Below are positions 8,924-17,935 of a stretch of DNA of 64,000 nt, in pieces (within the stretch, counting starts at the first letter, position 1; each line of letters begins with the position of its first letter). The notes below the pieces were generated by a model. It saw only the letters and a list, made by a program, of their open reading frames with translations. It searched no databases and was not told the origin of the DNA. Source of the DNA: Sphingobium lactosutens DS20 (GTDB taxonomy: Bacteria; Pseudomonadota; Alphaproteobacteria; Sphingomonadales; Sphingomonadaceae); NCBI RefSeq assembly GCF_000445105.1, contig NZ_ATDP01000101.1:1-64000 (forward strand), in the 5' to 3' direction. A program made the position numbers and the translations under genes.

Positions 8924-9801
8924 ACGCCGCCCTTATATCCGACCAGCGAGAGTGGCTATGGCAAGTCTATGCCCGGCATCTTGGTTACGGCAGGCCCTAT
9001 GCGTTGGTCGACTTCCCCGATCACCCCAATGTCGGCGACAGTGCCATCTGGCTTGGAGAATTGACCATTCTTCGCGCCATTACGGGCAGGGATCCGGCCT
9101 ATGTATCGACATGGCATGATTTTGATCGACAAGCCTTTCTTCATGCCTGCCCCGAGGGGCCGCTGCTGATCCATGGCGGGGGCAATCTGGGGGATCTCTG
9201 GTCGCACCACCAAAATTTCCGGGAATCCTTGCTGCTGGACTTGCCGGATCGGACGATCGTTCAGCTGCCGCAGTCGATATTCTTCCGCGATAGCAGCGCA
9301 GCCCTTGACTTTGCCGCCCTTGCAAAACGTCATCCGGATTTCACGCTCTATGTGCGCGATCATGCCAGCTTGCGCTTTGCCCGATCGACATTGGGCTTGC
9401 CGGCCCACCTTGCACCCGATTCCGCCATGATGCTGGACCTGAAACGGCAGGCTGTCGCGTCGGAACCCATATTGGCCCTTATGCGCAATGACGCGGAGCG
9501 CGTGGAGGGCGCGCCCGATTTGCCACCGGGCGCGAAGCTGGTGGATTGGCTCGAAGATGACGATGAAATGCCCGGCGGCCATGATGCGGCCAGTCGCGAG
9601 CGGCAGGCTGTTGCGCGGGTGAACAGAGGCGTCGCGCTCCTGTCTCAGGCGCAGCATCTCCTTACCGATCGCCTTCACGGCCATATCCTCGCACTGCTGC
9701 TGGACCTGCCCCATGACATTCGCGACAATTGTTATGGAAAGCTGAGCGCCTATGTCGCCAGTTGGCAGACGGGTTCGACGCCTGCGCACCGAGGGGTTTG
9801 A
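8920..9801 (+). CDS. Polysaccharide pyruvyl transferase family protein
   Basis: A 293-residue member of the family that adds ketal-linked pyruvate from phosphoenolpyruvate to sugars, creating acidic groups on exopolysaccharides. Diagnostic segments are PNVGDSAIWLGE near the N-terminus, LLIHGGGNLGDLW (residues about 80-92), YVRDHASLRFAR, and LLTDRLHGHILALLL near the C-terminus. The start ATG overlaps the previous stop as ATGA. Its presence in the operon says the product carries a pyruvyl ketal and is therefore probably an acidic glycan or glycolipid. Confidence 0.85.
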   Translation: MNAALISDQREWLWQVYARHLGYGRPYALVDFPDHPNVGDSAIWLGELTILRAITGRDPAYVSTWHDFDRQAFLHACPEGPLLIHGGGNLGDLWSHHQNFRESLLLDLPDRTIVQLPQSIFFRDSSAALDFAALAKRHPDFTLYVRDHASLRFARSTLGLPAHLAPDSAMMLDLKRQAVASEPILALMRNDAERVEGAPDLPPGAKLVDWLEDDDEMPGGHDAASRERQAVARVNRGVALLSQAQHLLTDRLHGHILALLLDLPHDIRDNCYGKLSAYVASWQTGSTPAHRGV

Positions 9802-9805
9802 AGTC

Positions 9806-10720
9806 ATGCCGGACATCAGCCTGCTTGTCTGCACGCGCAATCGCGCTTCTGCTCTGATCAATCTGCTAGATTCCGTGTCCGTCGCAGTCAGCGAGGCTAG
9901 GGGCCTTGATATAGAGATTATCATCGTCGATAACGGATCGACCGACGACACGCCTGCCATGCTGGCCGAGTGGGCCGATCGTCAGTCATTTCCGGTGCGC
10001 CTCGTGACGGAGCAGCAACCTGGTCTTGCCCGTGCCCGCAACAGGGGCCTGCAACATTGCCGTAGCCGCATCATCGCGATGACGGACGACGATTGCACTT
10101 TGCACAGCGATTATTTCACCGCGCTGGCGCGCTGCTTTGCGCGGCTTGGCGAGGATGTAATCGTCGGCGGGCGCATATTGCTCGGCAATCCCATGGATCT
10201 GCCCGTGACGATAAAGGTGGAGGATCATCCGATGATCCTCCGTCCCGGCGCCTTCCCCGGTGGCTTCGTGATGGGGGCCAATCTGGCGTTGACTGCGACC
10301 ATCCTTGATCGTGTTGGACGCTTTGATGATCGCTTCGGTTCGGGCGCGCCCTTTCAAGCGGCGGAGGATACGGATTATCTGTTCCGGGCCATCGGGCAGG
10401 GATGCGACATTCGCTATGATCCGGCCTTTGCTGTCGACCATCATCATGGGCGACGATGCCCATCGGAGGAAAAGGCGCTGCTTGCCGCCTATAGTTATGG
10501 TGATGGCGCGCTCTACGCCAAATATTGGCTCACCGACTGGCGGATATGGCGTGCGGTTGCGGAAGATATCCGGCTATTGCCCCGCGATATTCTGGCTCCG
10601 GTCAGGCAACATGCGGGCGTGCGTTATTTCTATACGTTTCGCTTGCGCCACAAGCTGCGCGGTTTCCTGGCCTTTGCCAAAAGCCGACTGCGCCGCGCGC
10701 GGCCAGTCAGGGCAGGGTAG
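9806..10720 (+). CDS. GT2 glycosyltransferase
   Basis: A 304-residue family 2 GT-A enzyme: SLLVCTRNRASALINLLDS at the N-terminus, IIIVDNGSTDDTP, the TDDDC metal-binding DxD-type motif, and GRFDDRFGSGAPFQAAEDTDYLFR with the catalytic-base region. The frame is open back to an ATG at 9752, but that overlaps the pyruvyl transferase; the ATG at 9806 has GAGGGG upstream at 9791-9796 and starts at the expected strand, so it is chosen. It is the only junction of the operon without a stop-start overlap. It ends 14 bases inside the convergent tolC-like gene. Confidence 0.85.
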   Translation: MPDISLLVCTRNRASALINLLDSVSVAVSEARGLDIEIIIVDNGSTDDTPAMLAEWADRQSFPVRLVTEQQPGLARARNRGLQHCRSRIIAMTDDDCTLHSDYFTALARCFARLGEDVIVGGRILLGNPMDLPVTIKVEDHPMILRPGAFPGGFVMGANLALTATILDRVGRFDDRFGSGAPFQAAEDTDYLFRAIGQGCDIRYDPAFAVDHHHGRRCPSEEKALLAAYSYGDGALYAKYWLTDWRIWRAVAEDIRLLPRDILAPVRQHAGVRYFYTFRLRHKLRGFLAFAKSRLRRARPVRAG

Positions 10721-12170
10721 GGCCGCTATCGAGGCCCAGGGCATCCTCATCCGCCGTGGCCGCGGCCAATTCCGCGCGGGCCGCCGCGATCCGCGCGCGC
10801 GCTTCGATCAGCTTCACCTCGGCGCTGGTCGCGCTTTCTTCGCGCTGGTTTACCAGAAAGAAATCGCTCGATCCCAGTTCGAACCGGCGTCGCTCTGCAC
10901 TTGCCAGTCGCTCGGCCAGCGTGCGTTCCCGTTCGGTCGTGTCGACTAACTGATTGGCTGTCTCCACTTCGATACCGAGCGCGGTCACTTCCGCGCGGAT
11001 CTTTTCCGCCAGGAACCGCTGCTTGACTGACAGCTCATCGATCTTCGCCTGTGTTTCCGCAAGCTTGCCCTTCGCCTTGCGATTCTGGAGCGGCACCTTG
11101 AAGGTTACACCGACAATGACCTCAAGCGGCGTGCGGCTGGATCCGCCAAGACCCACCGGTCCCACATCCTTGGCCACCTCGCCATTCAGGTCCAGCCTGG
11201 GCTTCATGTCGTTGCGCGCCAGCGCCAGCTTGATCGTCGCCTTGTCGATCTCCTCCAGCAAAATCGCAAAATCCGGCCGGCTTTCCAGATTGAAGGCGGG
11301 GTCAACGCGCAGGTCGCCAAAGGCATCGGCCGCGTCCGGCAAGCGCGCTTCATCGACGACGACCGGCAGACCTTGGTCATCGCGATAATAAAGCGACAGC
11401 TTCACGGCGGCCGCGCGAAAATCCTGCCGCGCCTCCACCACCAGCGCCTGACGCTTGACCAGATTGGCCTCATTCTCGGTCAATAATATGTCGGGCTTGG
11501 CGCCCAGATCCACCTGCCGCTGAATGCCTTGCGTGCGGTTTTGCGCCAATGTCATCAGCGCTTGATAGGCCCTGAGCTTCAATCCGGCGGCAACCCATTT
11601 CTGATAGGCTTCAATCGCGCGGGCCTGAACGCCGATGCTGGTCGCCTTTGTTTCAAACCGCGCAATGTCGATATCATTGGCGGAAAGGCGAAATTCCGAT
11701 CGACGCGCGTCGATCAGCCGGTCACGCAGCAGTGAATAAAGCGCGCCGACCTTCACCTCGCCCAGCTTGTTGGTATAGGCCTTGTCCTCGTAAACGGGAA
11801 AATCGCCGCGCGACACGCGATATTGGCCGTAGACATAGCCGCCATTGTCGGTCAGCGGCTGTTCTGCCTTTCCGGCAAATTCGGTCCCGTCATAATAGCC
11901 CTCGACGCGGCTGCGTCCGTCCACCGCGAATACGGTGTCGAAGGCGCCCTGCGCCGTCAGCGCGCGCGCTTCGGCCTGCCGGTTGCGGGCCAGGGCGGCG
12001 ATGATGTCGGGCGCGGAGCGCGCCGATGACTGCAGCACTTCGTCGAGCGTCAATGGGCCAGTCGTCCGTGGCGCTGCTGTCGCCGCACTGCTCATATCCT
12101 GGGCCAAAGCCACAGGGCTAGTGGCTACCAGAAGCACCGCAATCAGGCCGACGCTCTGCCCCATCTTCAT
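10707..12170 (-). CDS. TolC-family outer membrane efflux protein
   Basis: A 487-residue outer membrane channel. A signal peptide is visible (MKMGQSVGLIAVLLVATSPVALAQ), followed by the two repeated coiled-coil OEP domains rich in Ala, Arg, Glu and Gln (for example ALTAQGAFDTVF and RTQGIQRQVDLGAKPD). It lies last in a three-gene operon behind an HlyD adaptor and an ABC-type protein, with an ATGA overlap to hlyD, so it should form the exit duct of that exporter. Its 3' end overlaps that of the convergent glycan operon. Confidence 0.88.
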   Translation of the reverse strand: MKMGQSVGLIAVLLVATSPVALAQDMSSAATAAPRTTGPLTLDEVLQSSARSAPDIIAALARNRQAEARALTAQGAFDTVFAVDGRSRVEGYYDGTEFAGKAEQPLTDNGGYVYGQYRVSRGDFPVYEDKAYTNKLGEVKVGALYSLLRDRLIDARRSEFRLSANDIDIARFETKATSIGVQARAIEAYQKWVAAGLKLRAYQALMTLAQNRTQGIQRQVDLGAKPDILLTENEANLVKRQALVVEARQDFRAAAVKLSLYYRDDQGLPVVVDEARLPDAADAFGDLRVDPAFNLESRPDFAILLEEIDKATIKLALARNDMKPRLDLNGEVAKDVGPVGLGGSSRTPLEVIVGVTFKVPLQNRKAKGKLAETQAKIDELSVKQRFLAEKIRAEVTALGIEVETANQLVDTTERERTLAERLASAERRRFELGSSDFFLVNQREESATSAEVKLIEARARIAAARAELAAATADEDALGLDSGPTLP

Positions 12171-13231
12171 TTCTTTTTCTTCTCGATCGAGCTTTTCTCG
12201 GCCTTTGCCTCCTCCTTCTGCGCGACCTGATCTTGGCCGAAATTGAGGGGGAAGTCGTTAAGCTGGCGCCACAGTTCATAGCCTACCGTGACGACATCGC
12301 CCTGCACCCAGCCCAGCACCTTGCCGCCCTGGCGAACAAAGCGCTGTTCGGGCCATGGCGTCTTGCCCGGCTGGGGTTCGACAAGGATGCGGAACAGTCC
12401 GTCGGCGCGGGGCGTCGGATCGACAGAGCGAACCTGCCCGTCATAGATGCCGACGGCAAAGGCGGGCCAGCCGCTGAACTGGAAGGCCGGGAAGCCCTCA
12501 AATTCCAACCGAACCGGGCGGCCCTGATTGACCAGAGGAATGTCCCGCCCATCGACATAGAGTTCGACCGCCCGCTCGATTTTTTCAGGAGCGATCATCG
12601 CCAGCACAGTGCCCGCCGAAATGAGCGCGCCGCCTGCCGCCGCGTTCAGGTTTTGAACCCGTCCGTCGCGCGGCGCGGTGACGATCTGGGCGGACTGGCG
12701 CTGTTGGCGCACCTCGATTTGCTTCAGCTTAGCCCTTGCTTCGGCCAGCTTGGCATTGGCTTCGGCGACCTTGATCTGAGTCTGTTCATAATCCCGCCGC
12801 GCCGCCAGGCCTTCGGCAAAAAGCTGGCCTGTGCGCCCGACGTCGATGGACGCGACCGCGCGGGATTGTTCAATGGCCGCGATCTGCGCTTCCACCTCGG
12901 CCTTCTCTGCCGCCAGCCGCTCCAGGAAATTGGGATCGACATCGACCACCTGGACGATCGGGTCGCCTGCCTGCACCAGTTGGCCGTCACGGACGAAGAA
13001 ACGGTCGACCCGCCCGTCGACCAGGGAGGATACCTGGCGTGGCCGGTCATCGGGGTCGAGCGACGTCACTTGGCCGACGCCCTGCGCGGTTTGCTGCCAT
13101 GGCACGAACAGGATCGCGACCGCCAGCAGGATGCCCAGCAAAATCAGCCGGGCAATGACGACGGCTGCACGCGGCGGCTTCAATGCCGCAAGCGACCTGA
13201 AATGCGCCAGTTGCGCTGGCTGAATGGTCAT
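12167..13231 (-). CDS. HlyD-family periplasmic adaptor (membrane fusion protein)
   Basis: A 354-residue adaptor that bridges an inner membrane transporter and TolC. It has one N-terminal membrane helix (residues about 22-45, ARLILLGILLAVAILFVPW), a split lipoyl domain (VSSLVDGRVDRFFVRDGQLVQAGDPI and IVTAPRDGRVQNLNAAAGGALISAG), and an alpha-helical hairpin between them. The C-terminus ends in a strongly charged Lys/Glu tail (SSIEKKKK). Its start overlaps the stop of the ABC-type gene and its stop overlaps the tolC start, so the three are translationally coupled. Confidence 0.88.
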   Translation of the reverse strand: MTIQPAQLAHFRSLAALKPPRAAVVIARLILLGILLAVAILFVPWQQTAQGVGQVTSLDPDDRPRQVSSLVDGRVDRFFVRDGQLVQAGDPIVQVVDVDPNFLERLAAEKAEVEAQIAAIEQSRAVASIDVGRTGQLFAEGLAARRDYEQTQIKVAEANAKLAEARAKLKQIEVRQQRQSAQIVTAPRDGRVQNLNAAAGGALISAGTVLAMIAPEKIERAVELYVDGRDIPLVNQGRPVRLEFEGFPAFQFSGWPAFAVGIYDGQVRSVDPTPRADGLFRILVEPQPGKTPWPEQRFVRQGGKVLGWVQGDVVTVGYELWRQLNDFPLNFGQDQVAQKEEAKAEKSSIEKKKK

Positions 13232-14916
13232 GGCCGCGGCTCCCGCCCGGCCAGGAAGTCAGACAGCGCGGCTTGATCCGCGAAGCGTTGCTGCGCCTTG
13301 GCGCCCAGCCAATAGCAGCCATCCAGATTCATCGCTTCTGGCCGTTCGGTAAACAACAGGATGGTGGTTCCGTGCTGGCGCAGCGTCTGCAACGTCGCGC
13401 GTAGCGGTTCGGCGGGCATCATGTCGTATAGTTGCGACAGCAGCAGCACCTTGGGGGCGCTCAGCATCGCCATCGCCAGTTTCAGCTGCATGACCTCAAC
13501 GATGCTCAAGGGAGAGCCTGAACTGGCCAACTGCGTATCCAGTCCGTCCGGCAGGCTGGAAATGCGCGCGGCCAAGCCGACCAGCTCCAGCGTGCGCATG
13601 ATCCGCGATCCTTCCGCAGTGCCGCCCGTTGCCAGGTTCAGATATTCGCGGATCGTCACGTCGACGATCGTCGGCCGATTGAGCACGACGACCGCGGAAC
13701 GGAGCAGATACATGTCGAAACTGCCCAGTTCGCTGCCGCCGATCGACACCAGACCCCGATCCGGGTTGGCATGACGCTTGAGCAGCAGCGCAATCTGGCT
13801 TTCGACCCCGGGTTCTGCCACGATGACGGCCTGTTCGCCGCTGCCGATCGCAAAGTCGAAATGCGATCGATCAAGCACCACGTCGCGAAAGCGAACGGAC
13901 CCGTCCGGCGGCGCCTGGCCGCTCAATCCCGCCGGCTCCTGGGGAATGGCGAAAATCTGGGACAGTTCTTCTGAACTGGCGACAAGATCGTAGAAGGTGT
14001 CGAGATACCACCCAAGTTGCGAAATGCCGTAGAAGACGCCCGACAGGATCAACTCCGCCGCCACCAGCTGGCCGATCGACAGCTGGCCCGCCAGGATCAG
14101 ATTGCCGCCCAACGCCAGCAGCGCGGCGGCGGCAAAGGCATAGACCAGGAAATAGCCCAGCGCCTGCGCGAAACTATACCGGAAATAATGACGATGCGCG
14201 CGGACGTAATTGGCGGTGACGGCTTCCGACCGATCCATCGCGAAGTCGAGATGCCGTGCCGACTTGTAAAAGCCGTTCGATGCGCCAACGCTTTCCAGCC
14301 AATGCGCGGCCTCATGCTTGGCGTGGGACACGCCGACCGCCCCGGTGATCGCCCCGTGGCGCCAGACCAGCCATATCAGCAGGCACACCGCCACCAGGAT
14401 GATGTTGAACGCCAGGAAAAAGGGGTGATAGAAGCTGGTGACGATCAGCCCGACGGCACCTTGCAGGATGATCGTGAAGGCGCCGATCACCAGGCTGGGC
14501 ACCGCTTTTTGCACCACGACCATGTCGAAATAGCGATTGAACAGGCTGCCCCGGCTTTCGTCGGCGAAGAAGGGGTTTTGCGCATGGACAGCGCGCACTG
14601 TCACTTCGGCGACGACCCGCGCGAAGATGCGCCGTTCGAACATCGCGAGCAAATAGACGCGCAAAGCGCTCAACCCAGCCACCAGCAGCAAGAGCACCAG
14701 CAGGACGCCGGACAGGATCCATAGGGGCGCAACCAAAGCCGTGCGCGCTACCGAATTGATCAGCAGCTGGACGGAAATCGGTGTGGCGAGCGACAGGAGC
14801 GTGATCGCCAATGTGTAGACGATCCCGACATTCACATAGCCCTTGTCAGGCCCGACTATTTCCGTAAGCCATGCGGCCGCTTGCCGCAGGCCAAGACGCT
14901 CCCCAGCCAAATGCAC
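13228..14916 (-). CDS. ABC-transporter-like protein with a degenerate ATPase domain
   Basis: A 562-residue fusion of an ABC type-1 membrane domain (about six helices, residues 20-310) and a C-terminal region aligned to an ABC nucleotide-binding domain. Every catalytic motif is altered. The Walker A site reads AEPGVESQ (367-374), with Ser373 in place of Lys. The Q-loop is LNR. The signature LSGGQ reads LSIVE (470-474). Walker B ends LLLSQ, with Ser494/Gln495 instead of Asp/Glu. The H-loop His is Glu524. The frame is intact and the gene is coupled to hlyD and tolC, so it appears maintained. It probably cannot hydrolyse ATP; it may need a partner ATPase or work differently. No peptidase C39 domain is present. 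Confidence 0.83.
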   Translation of the reverse strand: MHLAGERLGLRQAAAWLTEIVGPDKGYVNVGIVYTLAITLLSLATPISVQLLINSVARTALVAPLWILSGVLLVLLLLVAGLSALRVYLLAMFERRIFARVVAEVTVRAVHAQNPFFADESRGSLFNRYFDMVVVQKAVPSLVIGAFTIILQGAVGLIVTSFYHPFFLAFNIILVAVCLLIWLVWRHGAITGAVGVSHAKHEAAHWLESVGASNGFYKSARHLDFAMDRSEAVTANYVRAHRHYFRYSFAQALGYFLVYAFAAAALLALGGNLILAGQLSIGQLVAAELILSGVFYGISQLGWYLDTFYDLVASSEELSQIFAIPQEPAGLSGQAPPDGSVRFRDVVLDRSHFDFAIGSGEQAVIVAEPGVESQIALLLKRHANPDRGLVSIGGSELGSFDMYLLRSAVVVLNRPTIVDVTIREYLNLATGGTAEGSRIMRTLELVGLAARISSLPDGLDTQLASSGSPLSIVEVMQLKLAMAMLSAPKVLLLSQLYDMMPAEPLRATLQTLRQHGTTILLFTERPEAMNLDGCYWLGAKAQQRFADQAALSDFLAGREPRP

Positions 14917-15052
14917 CCTTTCGAAATTCCTTGGCGGCAGGTCTTAAACTGACAAATGAGCCGCGCAAGGTCCAACGCTGCGCTGCAACATAATCTAACA
15001 AAATCGAAATGCGAATTGGGGCGCGACACTATCTCAGCTACGCACTGGCGTT

Positions 15053-16831
15053 CTACCCTTCTTTGTGAGGGAAATTTCGCGCCTGTGTGCGCGGGCCTTC
15101 CAAACGCCGGTCCAGCGCCATGCGAACGCGATCCGCCAGTTCCTCCCGGCGATAGGGTTTGCCGATGACGTCCAGCGACGTGCCGCGGGGTATATCGGCC
15201 ACCAGATCTTCATTATAGCCGGTGGTCATGAGAACCGGGATGTCCGGGGCCAACTCAACAAATTTCTCGACCAGTTCCAGACCGCTCATCCCGCCCGGCA
15301 TGACGATGTCGGTGAACAAGAGGTCGATCTTCTGCTTGTCCCACAGCTCCAGTGCCTCTTCGCCGCTGCTCGCCAGCACGAGCTTATAGCCCAATGCGCT
15401 CAGCTGTTCAGCGGCCAGCGCGCGGACATCATCGCTGTCCTCGACCAGCAGGATGGTTTCGGTGCCTTGAGCTGACGCGCGTCGCATCGCGCTTGGCAGG
15501 GCAGGGGGAGAGAAACGGTCGGCCTCGCCGATCGCCACCGGGAAAAGCATCCGGATGGTCGTCCCTTTGCCCGCGACCGAGTCCAGCTCCAGCCGACCGA
15601 GAGATTGCTGCACGAAGCCATGCACCATCGCCAGGCCAAGGCCGGTGCCGCGATCCTGCCCCTTGGTCGTGAAGAAAGGCTCAGTGGCGCGGCGGCGGAC
15701 ATCTTCACTCATGCCGGTGCCTTCGTCGCTGATGCTCAGCACTACATAATCGCCCTCGGGCAATTGGTGCGCCGCTGCATTGCCGTTCAGCTTCCACAAT
15801 TCTGTCGCGATCGTGACGGTGCCGCCATCGGGCATGGCGTCGCGGGCATTGAGCAGCACGTTGAGCAGCGCCATTTCCAGATGGGAAGGGTCTATCTGCA
15901 CGTCGGGCAGCCGTCGCTCCAGCGCCGTGACCAGGCGGATCTGCGCGCCGACGGTGTTGTCTATGAGATCGCCAAATTCATGGATCAGGTCGTTGAGGTT
16001 GATCCGCTTGGGCTCCAGTCGCGTCTTGCGCGCAAAGGCGAGCAGCTGCCGCGTCAGCTTGGTGCCGCGGTCGGTGGCGCGCGCTGCATTGGTCAGCAAC
16101 CGGCGCTGCCGGTCGTCCAGATCTCCTGTCAGGACAAGCTCGATATTGCCCGTGACGATCTGGAGCAAATTGTTGAAATCATGGGCCAGACCGGCGGTGA
16201 GCTGGCCGATGGCCTCCATCTTCTGCGCCTGACGGAAGGATTGCTCGGATGACCGTCGTCGTGTGACGTCCAGCTGACTGGCGAAGAAATAAATGAGGTC
16301 GCCATGATCGTCGAACACGGGTGCAATGAAGACGGCGTTCCAGAAGGCGGTGCCATCACGCTTGTAGTTCAGGATTTCGAGCGAAATCGCCTCGCGATGC
16401 TTCACCGCTTCGCGCAGGTCCGATACCGCCGCACGGTCCGTGTCGGCCCCTTGCAGAAACCGGCAATTGCGGCCGACGATTTCGCTCTCCTCGTAACCCG
16501 TCAGGTCCAGAAAGGCCTTGTTGGCGAACACGATCGGATTGTCGTCCTGCCGTGGATCGGTCAGGATCATCGGCATGCGCGTCATTTGCAGCGCTGCAAA
16601 GAAGACCGTGCCCCGTTGTTCCAGGCCCGGTTCGGCTATTGTGGACCGCTTCCAATGATGGGTCGGCCTGTTGCCTGTGGGGCTGAAAGATGTCGGATCG
16701 GGCAGATCGCCTGCAGGCTCGCCGGAAGCCTGCGACCCATTTTCATCTGTCCGTTCTTCGTGCACCTGAAACCCCTCTGTCGTGACGCACCTACAATCAT
16801 CGGCTGCGCCTTCGGGTTCCTGCCCCGTCAT
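15053..16831 (-). CDS. LOV-domain hybrid histidine kinase (blue-light sensor)
   Basis: A 592-residue cytosolic sensor. Residues about 75-192 form a LOV/PAS domain with the photoactive GRNCRFLQG (Cys123), the flavin-contacting Asn155 and Asn165 in NYKRDGTAFWN, and Gln186 in FASQLDVT, all residues needed for a flavin-cysteinyl photocycle. A HisKA domain follows (GLAHDFNNLL, His217), then HATPase_c with TGLGLAMVHGF, and a C-terminal receiver domain (VEDSDD, phospho-acceptor Asp in LLFTDIVMPGG). No membrane segment is seen. The ATG at 16831 lacks a ribosome site; a GTG at 16765 with AGAGGGG upstream may be the true start. No separate response regulator lies beside it. Confidence 0.87.
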   Translation of the reverse strand: MTGQEPEGAADDCRCVTTEGFQVHEERTDENGSQASGEPAGDLPDPTSFSPTGNRPTHHWKRSTIAEPGLEQRGTVFFAALQMTRMPMILTDPRQDDNPIVFANKAFLDLTGYEESEIVGRNCRFLQGADTDRAAVSDLREAVKHREAISLEILNYKRDGTAFWNAVFIAPVFDDHGDLIYFFASQLDVTRRRSSEQSFRQAQKMEAIGQLTAGLAHDFNNLLQIVTGNIELVLTGDLDDRQRRLLTNAARATDRGTKLTRQLLAFARKTRLEPKRINLNDLIHEFGDLIDNTVGAQIRLVTALERRLPDVQIDPSHLEMALLNVLLNARDAMPDGGTVTIATELWKLNGNAAAHQLPEGDYVVLSISDEGTGMSEDVRRRATEPFFTTKGQDRGTGLGLAMVHGFVQQSLGRLELDSVAGKGTTIRMLFPVAIGEADRFSPPALPSAMRRASAQGTETILLVEDSDDVRALAAEQLSALGYKLVLASSGEEALELWDKQKIDLLFTDIVMPGGMSGLELVEKFVELAPDIPVLMTTGYNEDLVADIPRGTSLDVIGKPYRREELADRVRMALDRRLEGPRTQARNFPHKEG

Positions 16832-16866
16832 GTTGCGATGTTCAAGGGGCCGACACGATAGCGCGT

Positions 16867-17775
16867 TCAGCCCAGAGTTCGGCGCAGCAATTCGAGCGTG
16901 CGACCCCAGGCCAGGTCGGCGGCGGCCTTGTCGAAGCGCGGCGTGGTGTCATTATTGAACCCATGTTCGACGCCATCATAGACAAAGGCCTGATAGCGAA
17001 CCCCTGCCTTGTCCAGCGCCGCCTTGTAATCGGGCCATGTCGCATTGATTCGCGTGTCATTGCCGGCATAATGGATCAGCAATTCCGCCTTGATGTTCGG
17101 TACATCCTGCAGCGGCGGCGGGCTGCCATAAAATGGGATCGCCGCTTTCAGGCTGGGCAAGCGGGTCGCGAGCAGATTGGCGACGCCGCCGCCAAAGCAG
17201 AATCCGGTCGCCGCCAGTTGGCCATTGCCCCCCGCCATTCGTTGTGCGTGATTGGCGGCCGCGACGAAGTCTTCGCCAATCTTGTCGCGATCCAATGTCG
17301 CAAACATCTCCCGCGCCTTGTCCTCGTCCCCCGGATAGCCACCCAGCGTCGTCAATGCGTCGGGCGCCACAGCCATGAAGCCCTCCAGCGCCAGCCGCCG
17401 CGCAATATCCTCGATATGCGGGTTCAGTCCGCGATTTTCGTGTGCCACGACGACAACCGGAAGCGCCGCGCCTGCCTTGTCAGCCGGTCGGGCGACATAG
17501 GCGCGGATCCTGCCGTAGCCCTGCGGAGAGTCCACCTCTATCCAGCGTGTTTCAACACGCGGATCGTCCGCCGCAATAACCTGCCCGCGCGCGAAGTCGG
17601 GGCTGAGCGCGGCCAGCACCGCAGTGGCCGACACCATGCCACCGACATGGGTCGCGCATTGAGTAAGAAAGCCTCGGCGGTCCAGCGACCCATGAACATA
17701 GGCATCGAACAGGTCCAGCACCTTGCGCGGAAAGTCCTTGGCTTGCTTGGGGACCGTCCCGTCAAATTCCGTCAT
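16867..17775 (-). CDS. Dienelactone hydrolase family protein with Tat-type signal
   Basis: A 302-residue alpha/beta hydrolase. The nucleophile elbow is GFCFGGG with Cys, as in carboxymethylenebutenolidase, and a catalytic His lies in DGVEHGFNNDT near the C-terminus. Residues about 25-60 carry a twin-arginine-like region (LDRRGFLTQCA followed by a hydrophobic stretch), suggesting export to the periplasm. The start at 17775 is chosen because GGGAGG lies just upstream; the open frame extends further but has no support. The substrate is unknown; many such proteins act on esters or lactones unrelated to chloroaromatics. Confidence 0.85.
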   Translation of the reverse strand: MTEFDGTVPKQAKDFPRKVLDLFDAYVHGSLDRRGFLTQCATHVGGMVSATAVLAALSPDFARGQVIAADDPRVETRWIEVDSPQGYGRIRAYVARPADKAGAALPVVVVAHENRGLNPHIEDIARRLALEGFMAVAPDALTTLGGYPGDEDKAREMFATLDRDKIGEDFVAAANHAQRMAGGNGQLAATGFCFGGGVANLLATRLPSLKAAIPFYGSPPPLQDVPNIKAELLIHYAGNDTRINATWPDYKAALDKAGVRYQAFVYDGVEHGFNNDTTPRFDKAAADLAWGRTLELLRRTLG

Positions 17776-17935
17776 GTCATCCTCCCTGGTGCCCCGCGCT
17801 CCGGTCCTTTGTGGGTCATGATCAGGCCTAACCCAAGCAAAATCGTGCCGGGTAGCGCGTCTCAAGCTGGCACCGGCCGACGCAGGGGTCTATTGGCGGC
17901 TATGTCCCCCAATCGACACAGGATCAGCATCGCCT

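Noticed and set aside
12233-13276. 347-residue open frame on the plus strand
   Set aside because: Antisense to the HlyD gene; no ribosome site or motif.
13228-14916. The ABC-like gene as a plain pseudogene
   Set aside because: There is no stop or frameshift over 562 codons, membrane helices are intact, and start and stop overlap its functional neighbours; decay would not normally remove only catalytic residues.
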